Shown: piece by piece, positions 24,701 through 34,813 of the stretch
Layout: the number at the start of each line of letters is the position of its first letter
How positions within the stretch are numbered: the stretch's first letter is position 1
Source of the DNA: a virus
Direction: 5' to 3' (one strand)
Virus record (IMG/VR): IMGVR_UViG_3300020421_000051
Location: 1 to 41,781 of that record
DNA length: 41,781 nucleotides
Notes under the pieces: generated by a model
Told to the model about the DNA's origin: nothing
Database searches by the model: none
What the model saw: the letters and a program-made list of their open reading frames with translations, nothing else
Program-made: the position numbers and the translations under genes

Positions 24701-27700
24701 CCGCTTGCATCTAATGAGAAATTACCGGCATTAACTGTAAAATGATTTCCATCAAATTTTATAAATTTAGAAGCATTTCCTACATTAAATTTTGCAACAC
24801 CACCATCCAATCCTAAGAAACCACCTGCAGTATTATCTCCAAAACTTGTCTTTTTAACATATAGTCCTTCTGCATTTCCTGTAGATATTAATGCGACATC
24901 ATTTTTAGAAAACGAAGTTGTTGAAATTGTCCACCCAGCAATTTGATTTGATGCACCTAATGAAACTAACAATTGAGGGGTAGAGTTGTATATTTCTAAA
25001 TTTGTACCGTCAAATTGTAGCCTTTGTGCACCAGCTTTACCAACTCTAAAGTTATTTGTTGCTGCAGATGATAAGAAAAATCCATCACCTGTTGTAAAGT
25101 TTGTTGCACTTCTTATTTGTGGAGTGCCACTATTATTTTCTATAGCAATAGCACCATCACCTAATGTTATAGATTTAGCATTAGAATCAATTACTACATC
25201 TGTAGATTTTTTTATACTATTGGTGGATATTTCCCAACCAGCTGCTGTTAGAGTATTATTGATAAATGAAAAATTTGCACCAACAAAGAATGTTGGAGTA
25301 GCAGAAGCACTTACATAGAATAAATTACTTTGTGCTGTCGCGTGTGTTTGATGAGCATTAGCTCCAAGAGCAATTGTGGCTTGGTTTCCATCTATTCTAG
25401 CAACTGTTCCACTCTTTAACTGACCAGGCACTAACTCCCAACCCGCAAGTTTCGCTTTATTTGCAGTTATCAGTATAGAAGCACTATCTTGACTACCCGA
25501 AACAGTTCCACTTCCACTAAATACAGCAAATCCATATGGAGTTTGGTCAGTTCCATCGTGTAATGGTAATTTACCTAATACTAATTTAGGTTGAGCTTCA
25601 TTTACACTACCAGTCCAAATCGTTAACGATTGTGATATAGAACTTAATCTAACACTACCAAAAGTATTATCACTTTGAATATTACCAGGTACTAAATCCC
25701 ATCCAGCAAGTTTTGCCTTATCTCTTGTTATCAAAACATTATATGTTAAATCATTTGTTATGTCAGCATCAACTGTACCTGTAAACACACCGAAACCATA
25801 TCTGTCATCAGAAGAACTACCATTCACTCTTGGTAACTTTCCAACAACAACCTTTGGTCTTGCATTGTCAATGGAGCCTGTAAAAATCATTAAGGATTGA
25901 CTGTTTGAAGATAATGCTACACTACCATCTTGATTATCTGATTTGATTGCACCTGGCATAATATCCCAACCAGCAATCATATTAGCACCTTCACCTAGTT
26001 CAACTAAACGATTCTCATCGTTAGTCGCAGCACCATCAAATATCTTCAATCCATAAACAGTACCACCATCAACCTCACCTAAGTAAATTCTATCAGCAGT
26101 ACCATCAGTAATCGTAATTCTTTTTGCAGATGCATCTAACGTAATGATTCCCTCTGAACTACTGATTGCAGTATTACCTATACCCCAAGTACCTATGTTA
26201 CCAGTTTTTGCATTTATTGCACCCTCGAGATAAGCAGAACCTGATGCCCATAATCCAAACTGATTCGATAAAGTTCCAAATCTTGGAGATGTGATACCTG
26301 CAAGATTACCCATACGAACAACTGCAGAACCACTTGCGGCATTTACATCAACAAAAGGACTGTTAGGTGATGATGCATCAATTGCAACCGTACCACCACT
26401 AATTCTTGCAGCAGTACCACCAACGTTTAAATTACTTAGATTACCAGCAACATTATCGACATTATATTGTGTAAAACCACTCTGAACTGAACCACCTGTT
26501 ATTGGACTTCCGTTGATTTGAAATCTTACCGCATTTATTGTTCCATTATCTTGTGCGTCTTTGAATAGTAGAATTTGGTCATCACTAAATGTAGCAGACT
26601 TATCATCCTCAAATGTTACTGTACCCGTACCTGTTGTACCGGTTGAGCCTGATATAACACCGCTATCTGAAATAAATAAAATACCATTAGTCGCTTTAAC
26701 AACATCCTTTTGAAAGATATGTGTTCTTAATGTATTTCTAACAACAATATTATCAATTTCTAACAAAGTTCCATCACTACCATTATCATCTATTCTAAAT
26801 CCATCACCGGTTATACCTGATATAAAAGTTGAAGTACCTAAAGTCTTTGTATCTGAAAGAGCAAAGTCTTGATGGGAAGTTGTTATGGTATTACCTAAAG
26901 TTAGTTTATTTGTACCAGCTCTTTGTAATACTAAGTCTTCATCGTATGATGATACTAGTCCGGAATCTACAATTACTTTTTTATTAAAATAGAATTGTGT
27001 CCTATCAGTTTCAATATGTGCATAACTGGTATTTTGTGGTCCTATTTGTATATAGCCGGAATTTGTTTGAATCTTGACGGAATTTCCCCCACCTTCAAGT
27101 ATTCTTGTATTAGAATCAACTAGCCTTACTTCTCCAAATGTTACTGTATCTGTGGTTTCAACATCTTGATTCATTGCGAATAATTCATTTGCACCTTGTC
27201 CAGTATCTACTGTTGCAAATGTTACAGCATCACTAGTCCTAACGTTTTGGTTCATCAGATGAACTTCAGTTGCACCTTGACCAGTATCTACAGTTGTCGA
27301 AGTTAAAGCTGCTGTTTCAAGAGGTGCTGCCGTAATTGTTAAGTTTCCTGTACTAGCACCAGTTGCAGTTGTTGTACCAACTAAAAATCTATCTGCTGAT
27401 TCATCCCATACGAATATAGCATTATCACCAGTTGAACCTCTTTCAATTACTATTCCTGAATCATTTGCGTTTGAACTGGCACCGTTATTTAATTCTATTA
27501 AATTATCAGAAACTACCATATTTGTAGTAGCAACAGTTGTAGTAGTTCCATTTACTGTTAGATCACCTGTTACTGTTAGATCACCTTGAACTGCTGCATC
27601 GTCGTGAACTGTTAAATATGGATTAGTTCCGATAGTAATACTATCTGTACCACCAACACCAATGACTACTGCTGTAGCAGAATCAGTTGCTCTAATTTTA

Positions 27701-30700
27701 GGATTTCCTCCAGTATGAGAATATATCTCTAAATTTTTGTTATCACTTCTATTTTCAACTCTTATTCTAGCATGTTGGTGGGAATCAAGCATGATATTTG
27801 CATCCCAATTTGAATCATTATTTGGTGTACTATCCCCAACATACAAGAAAGGTGCACCTGCAGTTGTACTAAAAACACTTAATAAAGCTACACCGGGATT
27901 TGTGGTCCCGATGCCGACAGTGCCACCAGTAAAATAAGATGTTCCATTACTATGTATTTGTACTTTTCCAACATCTGCCTTTAATAATTGTATATAACCA
28001 TCATCAGCACTACCATTTGCTATTCTAGCAACAGCATTTACATCTCTAACTTCAATACCATCATAATCCGTTGTTGTTTCTACTACGAATTTTTTACCTG
28101 GATTTGTGGTCCCGATACCGACATTAGCAGCATTAGATATAAACATAACATTACTATTCATACCACCTGCATTATTTCCAGTATCAAATGCTAATCCACC
28201 ATTATCAATACCTTGTATTCTTCCTAAAGTTCCACCTGGATTTTGAAACGATATTAAAGCATCTTGTCCATCAGTAGTATTATATAATTTTAATACATCT
28301 TCACTATCATGGTTGAGATATAATCTATAATCACCAGGATTATCTGTTCCGATACCAACCTTGCCGTCTGCCTTAACAATCAATGCACTACTATCTACAG
28401 AAAATGCATCACCAGAACCTGCTTGATTAATTGCAAAAGCGGTATTTCCAGTTGTTGAGGTATGTGTTATTTGAGCTGTTGCAGATATATAAAATGAAGA
28501 AGCACCAGCACCAGTAAATCTAGCTAAATTTCCTGATGTTTTTGTTACAAGTAGGTCTCCATTTACATCTAATTTGTATGTAGGAGTTGATCTTCCGATG
28601 CCAAGATTACCGCTTTCAATCAATCTCATTTTTTCTGCACCACCCAAATCTACTCTGAAATAACCAGCTGCTACATTATTGGCATCAATACTAACTTCTA
28701 AACCAGCATTACCACCACCAAATATTCTATGTTGTAAATTAGAAACATTCGAATCATTTAAAACTATTGCTGGTGACTCATCTGTTATTGTTAGGGCATG
28801 TGGGAACAAATCTGATGTTACACCACCAAGATTAAGTCCAGCAGCAGATACCAACTTTCCAAACGAACCAGTTGATTGAGCTGAACCTGAAAGTATTGTG
28901 CCATCAAATGTAAGGTTAGCTTCAGCATTCATCGCATCTGCACCAGTTGCTGTTAGAACTCTGTTATCTGAACCATTTGTCATAAAGTCTGATACATCTA
29001 CTGATATTGTATTGGTTGACACATCAATACCGCTTCCGGCACCAATGTTAATAGTTCTACTTGATTCTATTGTACCTCCACCAGATAATCCTGATCCTGC
29101 GATAATCTCTACACCGCTATGATCTATGTGTTCATTGGCTACAAACCCACTTAAATTATCATGAACTATTTCAGAGTCAGTCGTTGTTATATTATCAGCA
29201 TTTGCTGTTATTCCTGTACCACCTATAACATTTAGTGTTACATCACCAGAACCACCTCCGGTTAATCCACTTCCAGCTGTAATAGTTTGGTCAGCTGTTG
29301 CGCTCGATTCTATTGCATTAAGCTTTGAATGGTCTGCATCTGTAAAAACATTTGAGTCAGAAGCAGCCTCAACAGCAGCTCTAATTTCTGCATTGCTTTG
29401 GTCAGCAGTAGCACCAGATTCTATTCCATCTAGTTTTGAACCATCGGTAGCTACATCTCTTCCATCCACATTACCTGTAACAGTTATGTTTCCTGCAACA
29501 TCTAAACCAGAACCGACATCTAAGTTAGCAGCAACATTAACACCACCGCCAGTAGCATCGATTGTTATTGGAGAACCACCATATGCTGTAGATTTGATTT
29601 CAAAGACATTACTATTACTGTTGAATATCTGCCACTTTTCTGCTGTACCTGCACCACCACCTAAGAATTCTAAATATTTACCCTTCGGAACTTGTATCCT
29701 ACCAAATGATGCAGTAGTAGTTGAAGAACCACTTACCTTTCCATTAGCGTAGGGAAATTCTACAGGTCCAAAATGAAATATTGCTTTACCACCATTGAAT
29801 TGAGTAAAAAGATGATTTCCACTAGAATCAGTTAATGTAGTATTTTCTGTACTATTAGACCCATCAGAACCTTTAACTTCTAATTTTGCATTTGGAGTTG
29901 TAAGTCCGATGCCAATTTTATCATTTGCACCATCAAGAAAAAATAAGTTTGCGTCATTATTACTTTCCATCCTAACATTTATAACTACACCTTCTTCATT
30001 GAAAGTTATTTCATTTGTGGTGTCTTCAGTAATATCTATAAAATTAACACCACCTGCTTGAATGTTTATATCGTCATTTGTAAAATTAATAAATGTATCG
30101 GTATCACCTATATGAAATATTTTTCTAGTAACACCTAAATCATTTCCATCAAATGTAAGACCACTCTCAGCATTCATCGCATCGGCACCAGTTGCAGTCA
30201 ATACTCTATTATCAACGCCGTTTGATAAAAAGTCTGAGACATCTACGGTATATGTGACTGTATCTGTTGCACTTACTGCAACATCAAGTCCAGTACCAGC
30301 TGCAAAAGTTATAGTATTGGAATCTGCTACCAGTTCTGTAGTTGCACCATCTGAAATATTAAAACTATTCATTGAACCAGCAGAACCCGATAGTATACCA
30401 GCACCTAAATCTCTAATCGCATTTGCAGAAAGTGAACCTGAAATACCTACTCTTGTTAGACTTCTTATCAATGCAGCATTACTACCAAGTGAACCACTTA
30501 TGCCTGTTCTGGTAAGTGTTCTTATAACAGATGCATTTGCCCCTAATGAACCACTTATTCCTGCTCTAGCCAATGTTCTTATAACAGCTGCATTTGAACC
30601 AAGTGAACCACTAATAGTATCTCTGTTTAAACTTCTAATTACATCTGCGTTTGTACCTAATGAACCACTTATAGCTATTCTAGCATTAGAACCAAATAAA

Positions 30701-33700
30701 CCATTGAATGTTGTACCTGTCAATGTCTGCCCTGCTAGTACAGAGTTTACTGTTGAAAATGTTAATCTATGAACGTGATTACCTTTTGCAAACTCACCAA
30801 CATTACCATCAGAAGCAGTTGTACCAATATCTTCAGGATCAGATTGATAAGCTTGTAATGCTGGAGCTCCTAAAGTACCTGCAACTTGACTATCGTTAGT
30901 TGCAGCCTCTCTGTTGATAGCTGTACCAAAGTTTGCTACACCACTACCACCTCTAATTTCTATTCCAGCACCAGTCATCTTTATAAAACTATCTTCAGAG
31001 TTGTAAATTAATAATCCTTCTTGAGTCATCTCAACTCTTCGTGAATTACTTCTCAAAGAGAAATTATCAAAAGTTATTTCAGTTTCAGGATGTTCTGCTG
31101 TTGTACTACCTACAACTTGTTTAGTAAACTTCCTTCCGCTTATATCAGAATTAACAGTTCCTTTGTCTCCAATGAACAATGGCTTTTCTACTGTAAAACC
31201 GGTATCATCATTTATAGATCCCGTAAGAACTACTTTAATAAATTCAGCAGATGATGGTAAATCAGCTGACGCACCAAAACTATTATATTGTCCACTACCT
31301 AAAAAGTATTCACCATAACCATTTGATGCTGTAAAATTAGGATGTGGTAGAAAGGGAACAAAACCATTTGTACCAGAACCACTATATTCTAAACGAAAGT
31401 ATTGTGGTTGTAAAGCTCTATCTTTTCCTCTACCACCAAACGATGAACTAAAACGAGCAACAGAACTAAACGATAAAGTATCTCCTGATGCAATTGACGC
31501 AGTTACAATTTGTGATATCTGATAATTATTGGTTGATGCATAATTAGAAGAACCAGCAGGAACAACAACATCTAATGTTACCCTACCACTTACTGCTTTA
31601 TCATCATCAACAAAAGCATTTCTATCTGTTAAACTAATATTAACCGCACCACCTTCTGAAAACGACCAACTATTTATAGAGCCAACAAAGTTACGACCGG
31701 CTGATAGAGAACCTAGTTGCTCTTCAAAACTTTTATTACCTATATATTGTGTACCACCACCAACTGTTGATAAAGAACCAGATTTGACAAGAACCCTATC
31801 AGTACCACCATTATCTTTGATTTTCAAACCAGGTAAAGCACTACTCAATTCTACTGTGTTGTTCACATCTCTTATTGATGTATTGTTAATATTAAACCCA
31901 CCTAACTTTCCACCTGTGAATAATACTTTAGAACCTGTTATATCACCACTTTGTTTGACATTAAAGTTTGAGGTGCTGATAAACATATGTTTAGAATCAT
32001 CAACACTTCCTTGTAATGGTGAACCACTTATGAAAATGTTATTACTACTGAATGAATGGGAGTCTGTTGTGAATCCACCAATCAAACCCGCAGACGCTGT
32101 TATTGTACCTACGAACTCTGCTCCACTAGCTATAAGGATACCATCTTTATCAACCATAAAGCTTGGGCCCATTTTAATATAATAGTTTGTACCATCAGCA
32201 TCACCACTTCCGCTAGGTGTAAAATCTATATAATATTCATCTCTTTTCTCATCAAACTGTGCGACTGTATCACTACCTGGCCCTTGGTCGGTTTTGAATA
32301 ATTGTGAACGAGGTGCATTGAATGTCATATTAGAACCACTTATCTGTCCGCCAAGTATTTTGAAGTCTCCTATATTACCACCTTCAGCAGTAATGATACC
32401 GCTCATTGTAACATTTCCTTGAGGAGTAAGATGAAAATTAGAAGAACTAATTTCTATCGCACCAGTAGAACCACTTATGAATTGTGTTGATGTTGAACCT
32501 ACAAAAAATGCATCCGCGACAACTTCGAATATAGATGGGTTAGTTCTGAATTTTAAAGAACCACTCGCACCTACCAATTCCAATCCTACACCAGCATAAT
32601 TATCACCACTACTTGGTAAGACAGAACCACTATAAATCATAAATCCAAATTTTCCACCAAGAGATGAATTTGATGCTGATACAAATCCTTGATATCCTAT
32701 GGAACGAATAAAACCAGAACCTTCTGCCCCATCCTGACCAGTTTCAGGTAATACAGAATCGATACCACCAAAATGAATACCACTACCGGTACTGTCTCCA
32801 CCTAAAAACATATCTCCACTTTGTATATTATCGTTACCGCTTATAACAACATTTCCTCCAGTAAATAAAGAGCCTGTATTAAATGCAAGACTGTCTGCAA
32901 TATTATCGTTTGCATCATAAAACTCCACTAAAAATTCAAAGGTATCCGGCCTCTTATGTTGAAACTCCAAAGGCATTTCCTTTTGAAATGTAAATGTTGA
33001 TGGTGAAAATCCCGTATCTTCAGATGGTTTTACCGATATATCAGAAAAATACCAACTACCTTCTATAACTCTAAATTGAACAACTGCGTCTCCTGTATTT
33101 TGAGGTGTAAAATTTTGTACTACTAAACCTAGATCTTTTTCACTTTGGTCATCAACCTCTATTATACCCAATCTATAACCGTAGCTATTATCATCAACCA
33201 AAACTTTATTTGTCGCACTGTCTACAAAAATATCACTATTATGAGAAAAGGATGAGCCAGAAATATAAACTGCTAATAACGAACGTGTATCATTTCCCCT
33301 TTCTGTATATGCATTAAAGGATAATGTAAAATCTATATTTTTTGTTAGTGAAAATTTATAAGCATTCTTTAGACTATACTTGATTTGATTTTCAAAAGTC
33401 GCTACACTACCCGAAACATATACACCATCTAATAATGGAGCATTCGAAAATGTTGATGTTCCACCGGTTGTAGTCCAATAAGTGTTGATGTTTGCTTGAT
33501 TCTCATAATAACCAGTATGTTCTGATAATCCTACTGATAATGGATCAATCATAAGTTCGGATGATTCTACAGGTATTTCTGCTAAAGTTTTAAAATCGTC
33601 AAATGAACCCTCACTTCTAACCATAATTTTAGCTTTAAATATATCACCTGAAAATGTTCTCATATCACTTAATGCAACATCTGCATATGAAATTATATTA

Positions 33701-34785
33701 GCTGTACTGTATGAGGAAGTGGGTTCTGCTTGTTTTATTATTTCAGCTGTACCAAAGAATGGTATTATAACATCTTCATTATTTGTATTCTTATTAGTAA
33801 AAGGTTTTTCTAATAATGCAATTTTGTTATTACGAAGTTCTGCTATAGAACCTGTATAATTACTTAAAGTTGGTGGAAACGGAATATTTGAAGTATCAAA
33901 CTGTTCCCTATCATATGCAGAAGAGTTTATTGTTTTTAATACTACTCTAGCACCAATATCTTTTGTAGTAAATTCATCAGAATTAGTAATTCTAAATGAA
34001 TAGGGATATTCAATAGGTGAACGAGATCTCGCTATATGCCCAATTCTTTTGAATATACTACTTTTTCTTTTACCCTTTTTATTTTTAAATTGATTACCTA
34101 ATTTAAAAATAGAATCCGTTTTATTTTTAGGTTTAGTTTTTTTATCACTTGCTTCGGATAAAGAACCCTGCTTTGGATCTTCTGTTTCAAATACGGTAAA
34201 TTCAAAATTTTGATCTGGTAACCCTTCTATTGAATTAAAAGATGAACTTATCGACGCACTCGTTTCAGTACGAACTAAAGACCCAAATCTCTTTTCAGAT
34301 ACGGATATTTTGGGTTGAGTATAAAATCTTATCGGCTCGGTGTTGATTTCTGTTGGATTAATTATTATTTCTTTAGTTAACCTAACGTTATAAATATTTT
34401 TCCAATCCTCTGGTACTGCTTCTACATCAGAAAATGCACCTTCTGATAAAGGAATCGAATCTAACTCACCAACGATAATCAAATTAGCAACACCAGGTCC
34501 TGTATCGCTATATATTTCTACAGATATTCTTCGTGACGTTCCTTCCAAATAATCTTCAATAGGTTCATAGTAAATAGAATTACCTTCCGAATCTACAAAA
34601 TCTATTTGTAATTCTACACCATCTTTTAAAAATGGTCCTGTTTCTATTAAGAATGAACTTCTACCTTGCGGCAAACTTTCGGGTAAATCAGTTATGACAA
34701 AATGCCTGGACTGATTAAAATCGTCAACCAATATATCGATTTGGTCTAGATTTTTTAGTGGATTAAATTTTTTGACTATGCTCAT
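21775..34785 (-). CDS. Giant fibre-like virion protein with Hint domain and S74 chaperone
   Basis: 4336 residues, about 31% of the window. Residues 1-200 are a non-repetitive N-terminal domain (MSIVKKFNPLKNLDQIDILV), probably the attachment end. The long middle is Gly/Ser/Thr-rich beta fibre with recurring motifs: about eleven degenerate copies of IGGF or LAGW units, four 19-residue repeats (1372-1452), GIGTTNPG turns, SGATADQSNAEIRAAVEAAS coiled segments, and two copies of DNRVLTATGADAMNAE. Residues 3930-4080 are an intein-like Hint domain (CFIAGTQILM to NILVHN). The C-terminus (4232-4336) is a Peptidase_S74 chaperone: SSDKRLKENI with Ser4233 and Lys4238, then HDVGVIAQDIEKVMPEVV and a final coiled coil. 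It likely makes a long tail fibre or tail-associated filament. A copy of the AT motif lies just upstream; no strong Shine-Dalgarno is evident. Confidence 0.85.
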   Translation of the reverse strand: MSIVKKFNPLKNLDQIDILVDDFNQSRHFVITDLPESLPQGRSSFLIETGPFLKDGVELQIDFVDSEGNSIYYEPIEDYLEGTSRRISVEIYSDTGPGVANLIIVGELDSIPLSEGAFSDVEAVPEDWKNIYNVRLTKEIIINPTEINTEPIRFYTQPKISVSEKRFGSLVRTETSASISSSFNSIEGLPDQNFEFTVFETEDPKQGSLSEASDKKTKPKNKTDSIFKLGNQFKNKKGKRKSSIFKRIGHIARSRSPIEYPYSFRITNSDEFTTKDIGARVVLKTINSSAYDREQFDTSNIPFPPTLSNYTGSIAELRNNKIALLEKPFTNKNTNNEDVIIPFFGTAEIIKQAEPTSSYSTANIISYADVALSDMRTFSGDIFKAKIMVRSEGSFDDFKTLAEIPVESSELMIDPLSVGLSEHTGYYENQANINTYWTTTGGTSTFSNAPLLDGVYVSGSVATFENQIKYSLKNAYKFSLTKNIDFTLSFNAYTERGNDTRSLLAVYISGSSFSHNSDIFVDSATNKVLVDDNSYGYRLGIIEVDDQSEKDLGLVVQNFTPQNTGDAVVQFRVIEGSWYFSDISVKPSEDTGFSPSTFTFQKEMPLEFQHKRPDTFEFLVEFYDANDNIADSLAFNTGSLFTGGNVVISGNDNIQSGDMFLGGDSTGSGIHFGGIDSVLPETGQDGAEGSGFIRSIGYQGFVSASNSSLGGKFGFMIYSGSVLPSSGDNYAGVGLELVGASGSLKFRTNPSIFEVVADAFFVGSTSTQFISGSTGAIEISSSNFHLTPQGNVTMSGIITAEGGNIGDFKILGGQISGSNMTFNAPRSQLFKTDQGPGSDTVAQFDEKRDEYYIDFTPSGSGDADGTNYYIKMGPSFMVDKDGILIASGAEFVGTITASAGLIGGFTTDSHSFSSNNIFISGSPLQGSVDDSKHMFISTSNFNVKQSGDITGSKVLFTGGKLGGFNINNTSIRDVNNTVELSSALPGLKIKDNGGTDRVLVKSGSLSTVGGGTQYIGNKSFEEQLGSLSAGRNFVGSINSWSFSEGGAVNISLTDRNAFVDDDKAVSGRVTLDVVVPAGSSNYASTNNYQISQIVTASIASGDTLSFSSVARFSSSFGGRGKDRALQPQYFRLEYSGSGTNGFVPFLPHPNFTASNGYGEYFLGSGQYNSFGASADLPSSAEFIKVVLTGSINDDTGFTVEKPLFIGDKGTVNSDISGRKFTKQVVGSTTAEHPETEITFDNFSLRSNSRRVEMTQEGLLIYNSEDSFIKMTGAGIEIRGGSGVANFGTAINREAATNDSQVAGTLGAPALQAYQSDPEDIGTTASDGNVGEFAKGNHVHRLTFSTVNSVLAGQTLTGTTFNGLFGSNARIAISGSLGTNADVIRSLNRDTISGSLGSNAAVIRTLARAGISGSLGANASVIRTLTRTGISGSLGSNAALIRSLTRVGISGSLSANAIRDLGAGILSGSAGSMNSFNISDGATTELVADSNTITFAAGTGLDVAVSATDTVTYTVDVSDFLSNGVDNRVLTATGADAMNAESGLTFDGNDLGVTRKIFHIGDTDTFINFTNDDINIQAGGVNFIDITEDTTNEITFNEEGVVINVRMESNNDANLFFLDGANDKIGIGLTTPNAKLEVKGSDGSNSTENTTLTDSSGNHLFTQFNGGKAIFHFGPVEFPYANGKVSGSSTTTASFGRIQVPKGKYLEFLGGGAGTAEKWQIFNSNSNVFEIKSTAYGGSPITIDATGGGVNVAANLDVGSGLDVAGNITVTGNVDGRDVATDGSKLDGIESGATADQSNAEIRAAVEAASDSNVFTDADHSKLNAIESSATADQTITAGSGLTGGGSGDVTLNVIGGTGITANADNITTTDSEIVHDNLSGFVANEHIDHSGVEIIAGSGLSGGGTIESSRTINIGAGSGIDVSTNTISVDVSDFMTNGSDNRVLTATGADAMNAEANLTFDGTILSGSAQSTGSFGKLVSAAGLNLGGVTSDLFPHALTITDESPAIVLNDSNVSNLQHRIFGGGNAGLEVSIDANNVAAGYFRVDLGGAEKMRLIESGNLGIGRSTPTYKLDVNGDLLVTKTSGNLARFTGAGASSFYISATAQITHTSTTGNTAFAINQAGSGDAFSVDSSALIVKADGKVGIGTDNPGDYRLYLNHDSEDVLKLYNTTDGQDALISFQNPGGTLGRIQGIDNGGLAFDTGNNAGGMNSNVMFISNAANVGIGTTNPGKKFVVETTTDYDGIEVRDVNAVARIANGSADDGYIQLLKADVGKVQIHSNGTSYFTGGTVGIGTTNPGVALLSVFSTTAGAPFLYVGDSTPNNDSNWDANIMLDSHQHARIRVENRSDNKNLEIYSHTGGNPKIRATDSATAVVIGVGGTDSITIGTNPYLTVHDDAAVQGDLTVTGDLTVNGTTTTVATTNMVVSDNLIELNNGASSNANDSGIVIERGSTGDNAIFVWDESADRFLVGTTTATGASTGNLTITAAPLETAALTSTTVDTGQGATEVHLMNQNVRTSDAVTFATVDTGQGANELFAMNQDVETTDTVTFGEVRLVDSNTRILEGGGNSVKIQTNSGYIQIGPQNTSYAHIETDRTQFYFNKKVIVDSGLVSSYDEDLVLQRAGTNKLTLGNTITTSHQDFALSDTKTLGTSTFISGITGDGFRIDDNGSDGTLLEIDNIVVRNTLRTHIFQKDVVKATNGILFISDSGVISGSTGTTGTGTVTFEDDKSATFSDDQILLFKDAQDNGTINAVRFQINGSPITGGSVQSGFTQYNVDNVAGNLSNLNVGGTAARISGGTVAIDASSPNSPFVDVNAASGSAVVRMGNLAGITSPRFGTLSNQFGLWASGSAYLEGAINAKTGNIGTWGIGNTAISSSEGIITLDASAKRITITDGTADRIYLGEVDGGTVYGLKIFDGAATNDENRLVELGEGANMIAGWDIMPGAIKSDNQDGSVALSSNSQSLMIFTGSIDNARPKVVVGKLPRVNGSSSDDRYGFGVFTGTVDADITNDLTYNVLITRDKAKLAGWDLVPGNIQSDNTFGSVRLSSISQSLTIWTGSVNEAQPKLVLGKLPLHDGTDQTPYGFAVFSGSGTVSGSQDSASILITANKAKLAGWELVPGQLKSGTVARIDGNQATIALGANAHQTHATAQSNLFYVSASATPTFFVGANFSFINNTLTAAGWEISTNSIKKSTDVVIDSNAKSITLGDGAIAIENNSGTPQIRSATNFTTGDGFFLSSAATNNFRVGKAGAQRLQFDGTNLEIYNSTPQLLVSLGASNQIAGWTISTTSFSKNDVALISTGNAEGLYVKKTSFGDNTAGGFLGLDGGVAKFNVGNASKFIKFDGNHFTVNAGNFSLDASGNMTATSATLTGTVTATAGAIGGFGISATTVSSSNSNLILRSNGQITGSTVLLKGGKIGGTTLATGSMFSGTGTHGDGNTPFFMDSGGRFSLGDKLVWDGNSLSVSGQITITSGTGFATPSDVSTLSGSVASDVAGLTEASGNMSTQVSLTSDGMSLNTGAGTSLASYGTTTRIGLAADARTEISSTAISMYSGKISGTAYKRVAIDNTGKIALGGTTGADVSVSTTDDVIRIDPSTGIFVFDNNTDFVKIASDGFYIHSGHASNRSAKFTDEISLYGGSDFSVRTLHITSDGINIGKGATGPSSANTPSAVIGNISLHGAGARIYGAAVDDYVDVKSDGVDVVAAGVTQAAFGATTTIGNTSNNEYVNIDSNGVKVYGGASDDYVQMDADSFSVVQGGVVVSDFGSSIIIGNSATDKSALRISSGAITLGTSNTQNVTIAANGDVSMTGTVTAGAGAIGGFGLTATSITGSGIEMIAGTNSRFVLHQTGGTTPGMVIARNSVPAAANEAAFDMLGGSSFASITASNAFVEITTDFNLGTGADSSNSTLSSIAGVTLSSAFDRPVESDCFIAGTQILMANGSTKNIEDIVVGDLVKTYDVVSNQIISEEVAYAYDTIHTGEDDDYTIIIEFENGIINHNTFTNPYWVVGKGYASYDPIETYKKYKLEVEQLSVGDIGLTSEGIETKIKSVTKVTDEIHTYNFHVVKNENYFANNILVHNKRNFGKTSTAKFSAVTQGSTSALDEGDQIYGIIGEGLGDNSTNAMTIAGAFLSSSRGHSSQADYGMITPSRISVGGSQYNNESTPAIIFNGGISSQGSVIHGNGRDDTGIFSDAAYKIQIAVSGTKRFQVDTAGVDVFGALTATGDVTAFHSSDKRLKENIELIKNPIEKVKQIRGVEFDWKEGNEDIHEYEGHDVGVIAQDIEKVMPEVVKDREDGYKGVRYEKMVGLLIEGMKEQQKQIEDLKSEVKELKNGSS
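21778..22092 (-). other. Peptidase_S74 intramolecular chaperone domain of the giant protein
   Basis: About 105 C-terminal residues. Ser4233 and Lys4238 in SSDKRLKENI match the self-cleaving serine-lysine pair, and GVIAQDIEKVMPEVV matches the conserved helix of the family. Cleavage would release this part after the trimer has folded. Confidence 0.8.
22546..22998 (-). other. Hint (intein-like, probably BIL-type) domain inside the giant protein
   Basis: 151 residues, 3930-4080. It starts with Cys in SDCFIAGTQILMANGSTKNI, the block A form of Hint domains; has NHNTFTNPYWVVGKG in the block B position (here with NTF-N-P in place of a TxxH); and ends ENYFANNILVHN, the block F/G form with the terminal His-Asn. 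The residue after Asn is Lys, not Cys, Ser or Thr, so normal intein splicing lacks its acceptor. Bacterial intein-like (BIL) domains have this feature and can cleave, or splice by other routes. No homing endonuclease is inserted. It sits about 150 residues before the S74 chaperone. Confidence 0.82.
25247..25977 (-). repeat. Three tandem AGW-type units in the giant protein
   Basis: Units begin at 25977 (IAGWDIMPGAIKSDN), 25710 (LAGWDLVPGNIQSDN) and 25449 (LAGWELVPGQLKSGT), spaced 267 and 261 bases (89 and 87 residues). The first two are closely similar along their length, including GSVxLSSxSQSL and the PK-V-GKLP segment; the third diverges in its second half. They are recent-looking duplications within a longer degenerate series. 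Confidence 0.8.
30430..30672 (-). repeat. 57-base tandem repeat (19 residues, 4 units plus a partial)
   Basis: Conserved ISGSL starts recur exactly every 57 bases (plus-strand positions 30659, 30602, 30545, 30488, 30431). The unit reads like ISGSLGSNAAVIRTLARAG and keeps the reading frame. The fifth copy breaks off as ISGSLSANAIRDLG. Confidence 0.9.
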
Positions 34786-34805
34786 ATGAATATATTTTGT
34801 TTAAT

Positions 34806-34813
34806 TATAAATA
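34806..34813 (+). promoter_or_regulatory. TATAAATA, T4-late-promoter-like box before the plus-strand gene
   Basis: Exact match to the T4 late promoter core, 56 bases before the ATG at 34870 and in the right orientation for the plus-strand gene. The opposite strand reads ATATTTAT over 34807-34814, the candidate element for the giant fibre gene, so one AT-rich site could serve both directions. Confidence 0.35.

Noticed and set aside
30430-30672. CRISPR-like array
   Set aside because: The 57-base repeats are contiguous, in frame and without unique spacers; they encode protein repeats.
22946-32301. Many plus-strand open frames opposite the giant fibre gene
   Set aside because: Low-complexity Val/Pro/Ile-rich complements of Ser/Gly/Thr codons; no Shine-Dalgarno pattern and no recognisable domain.
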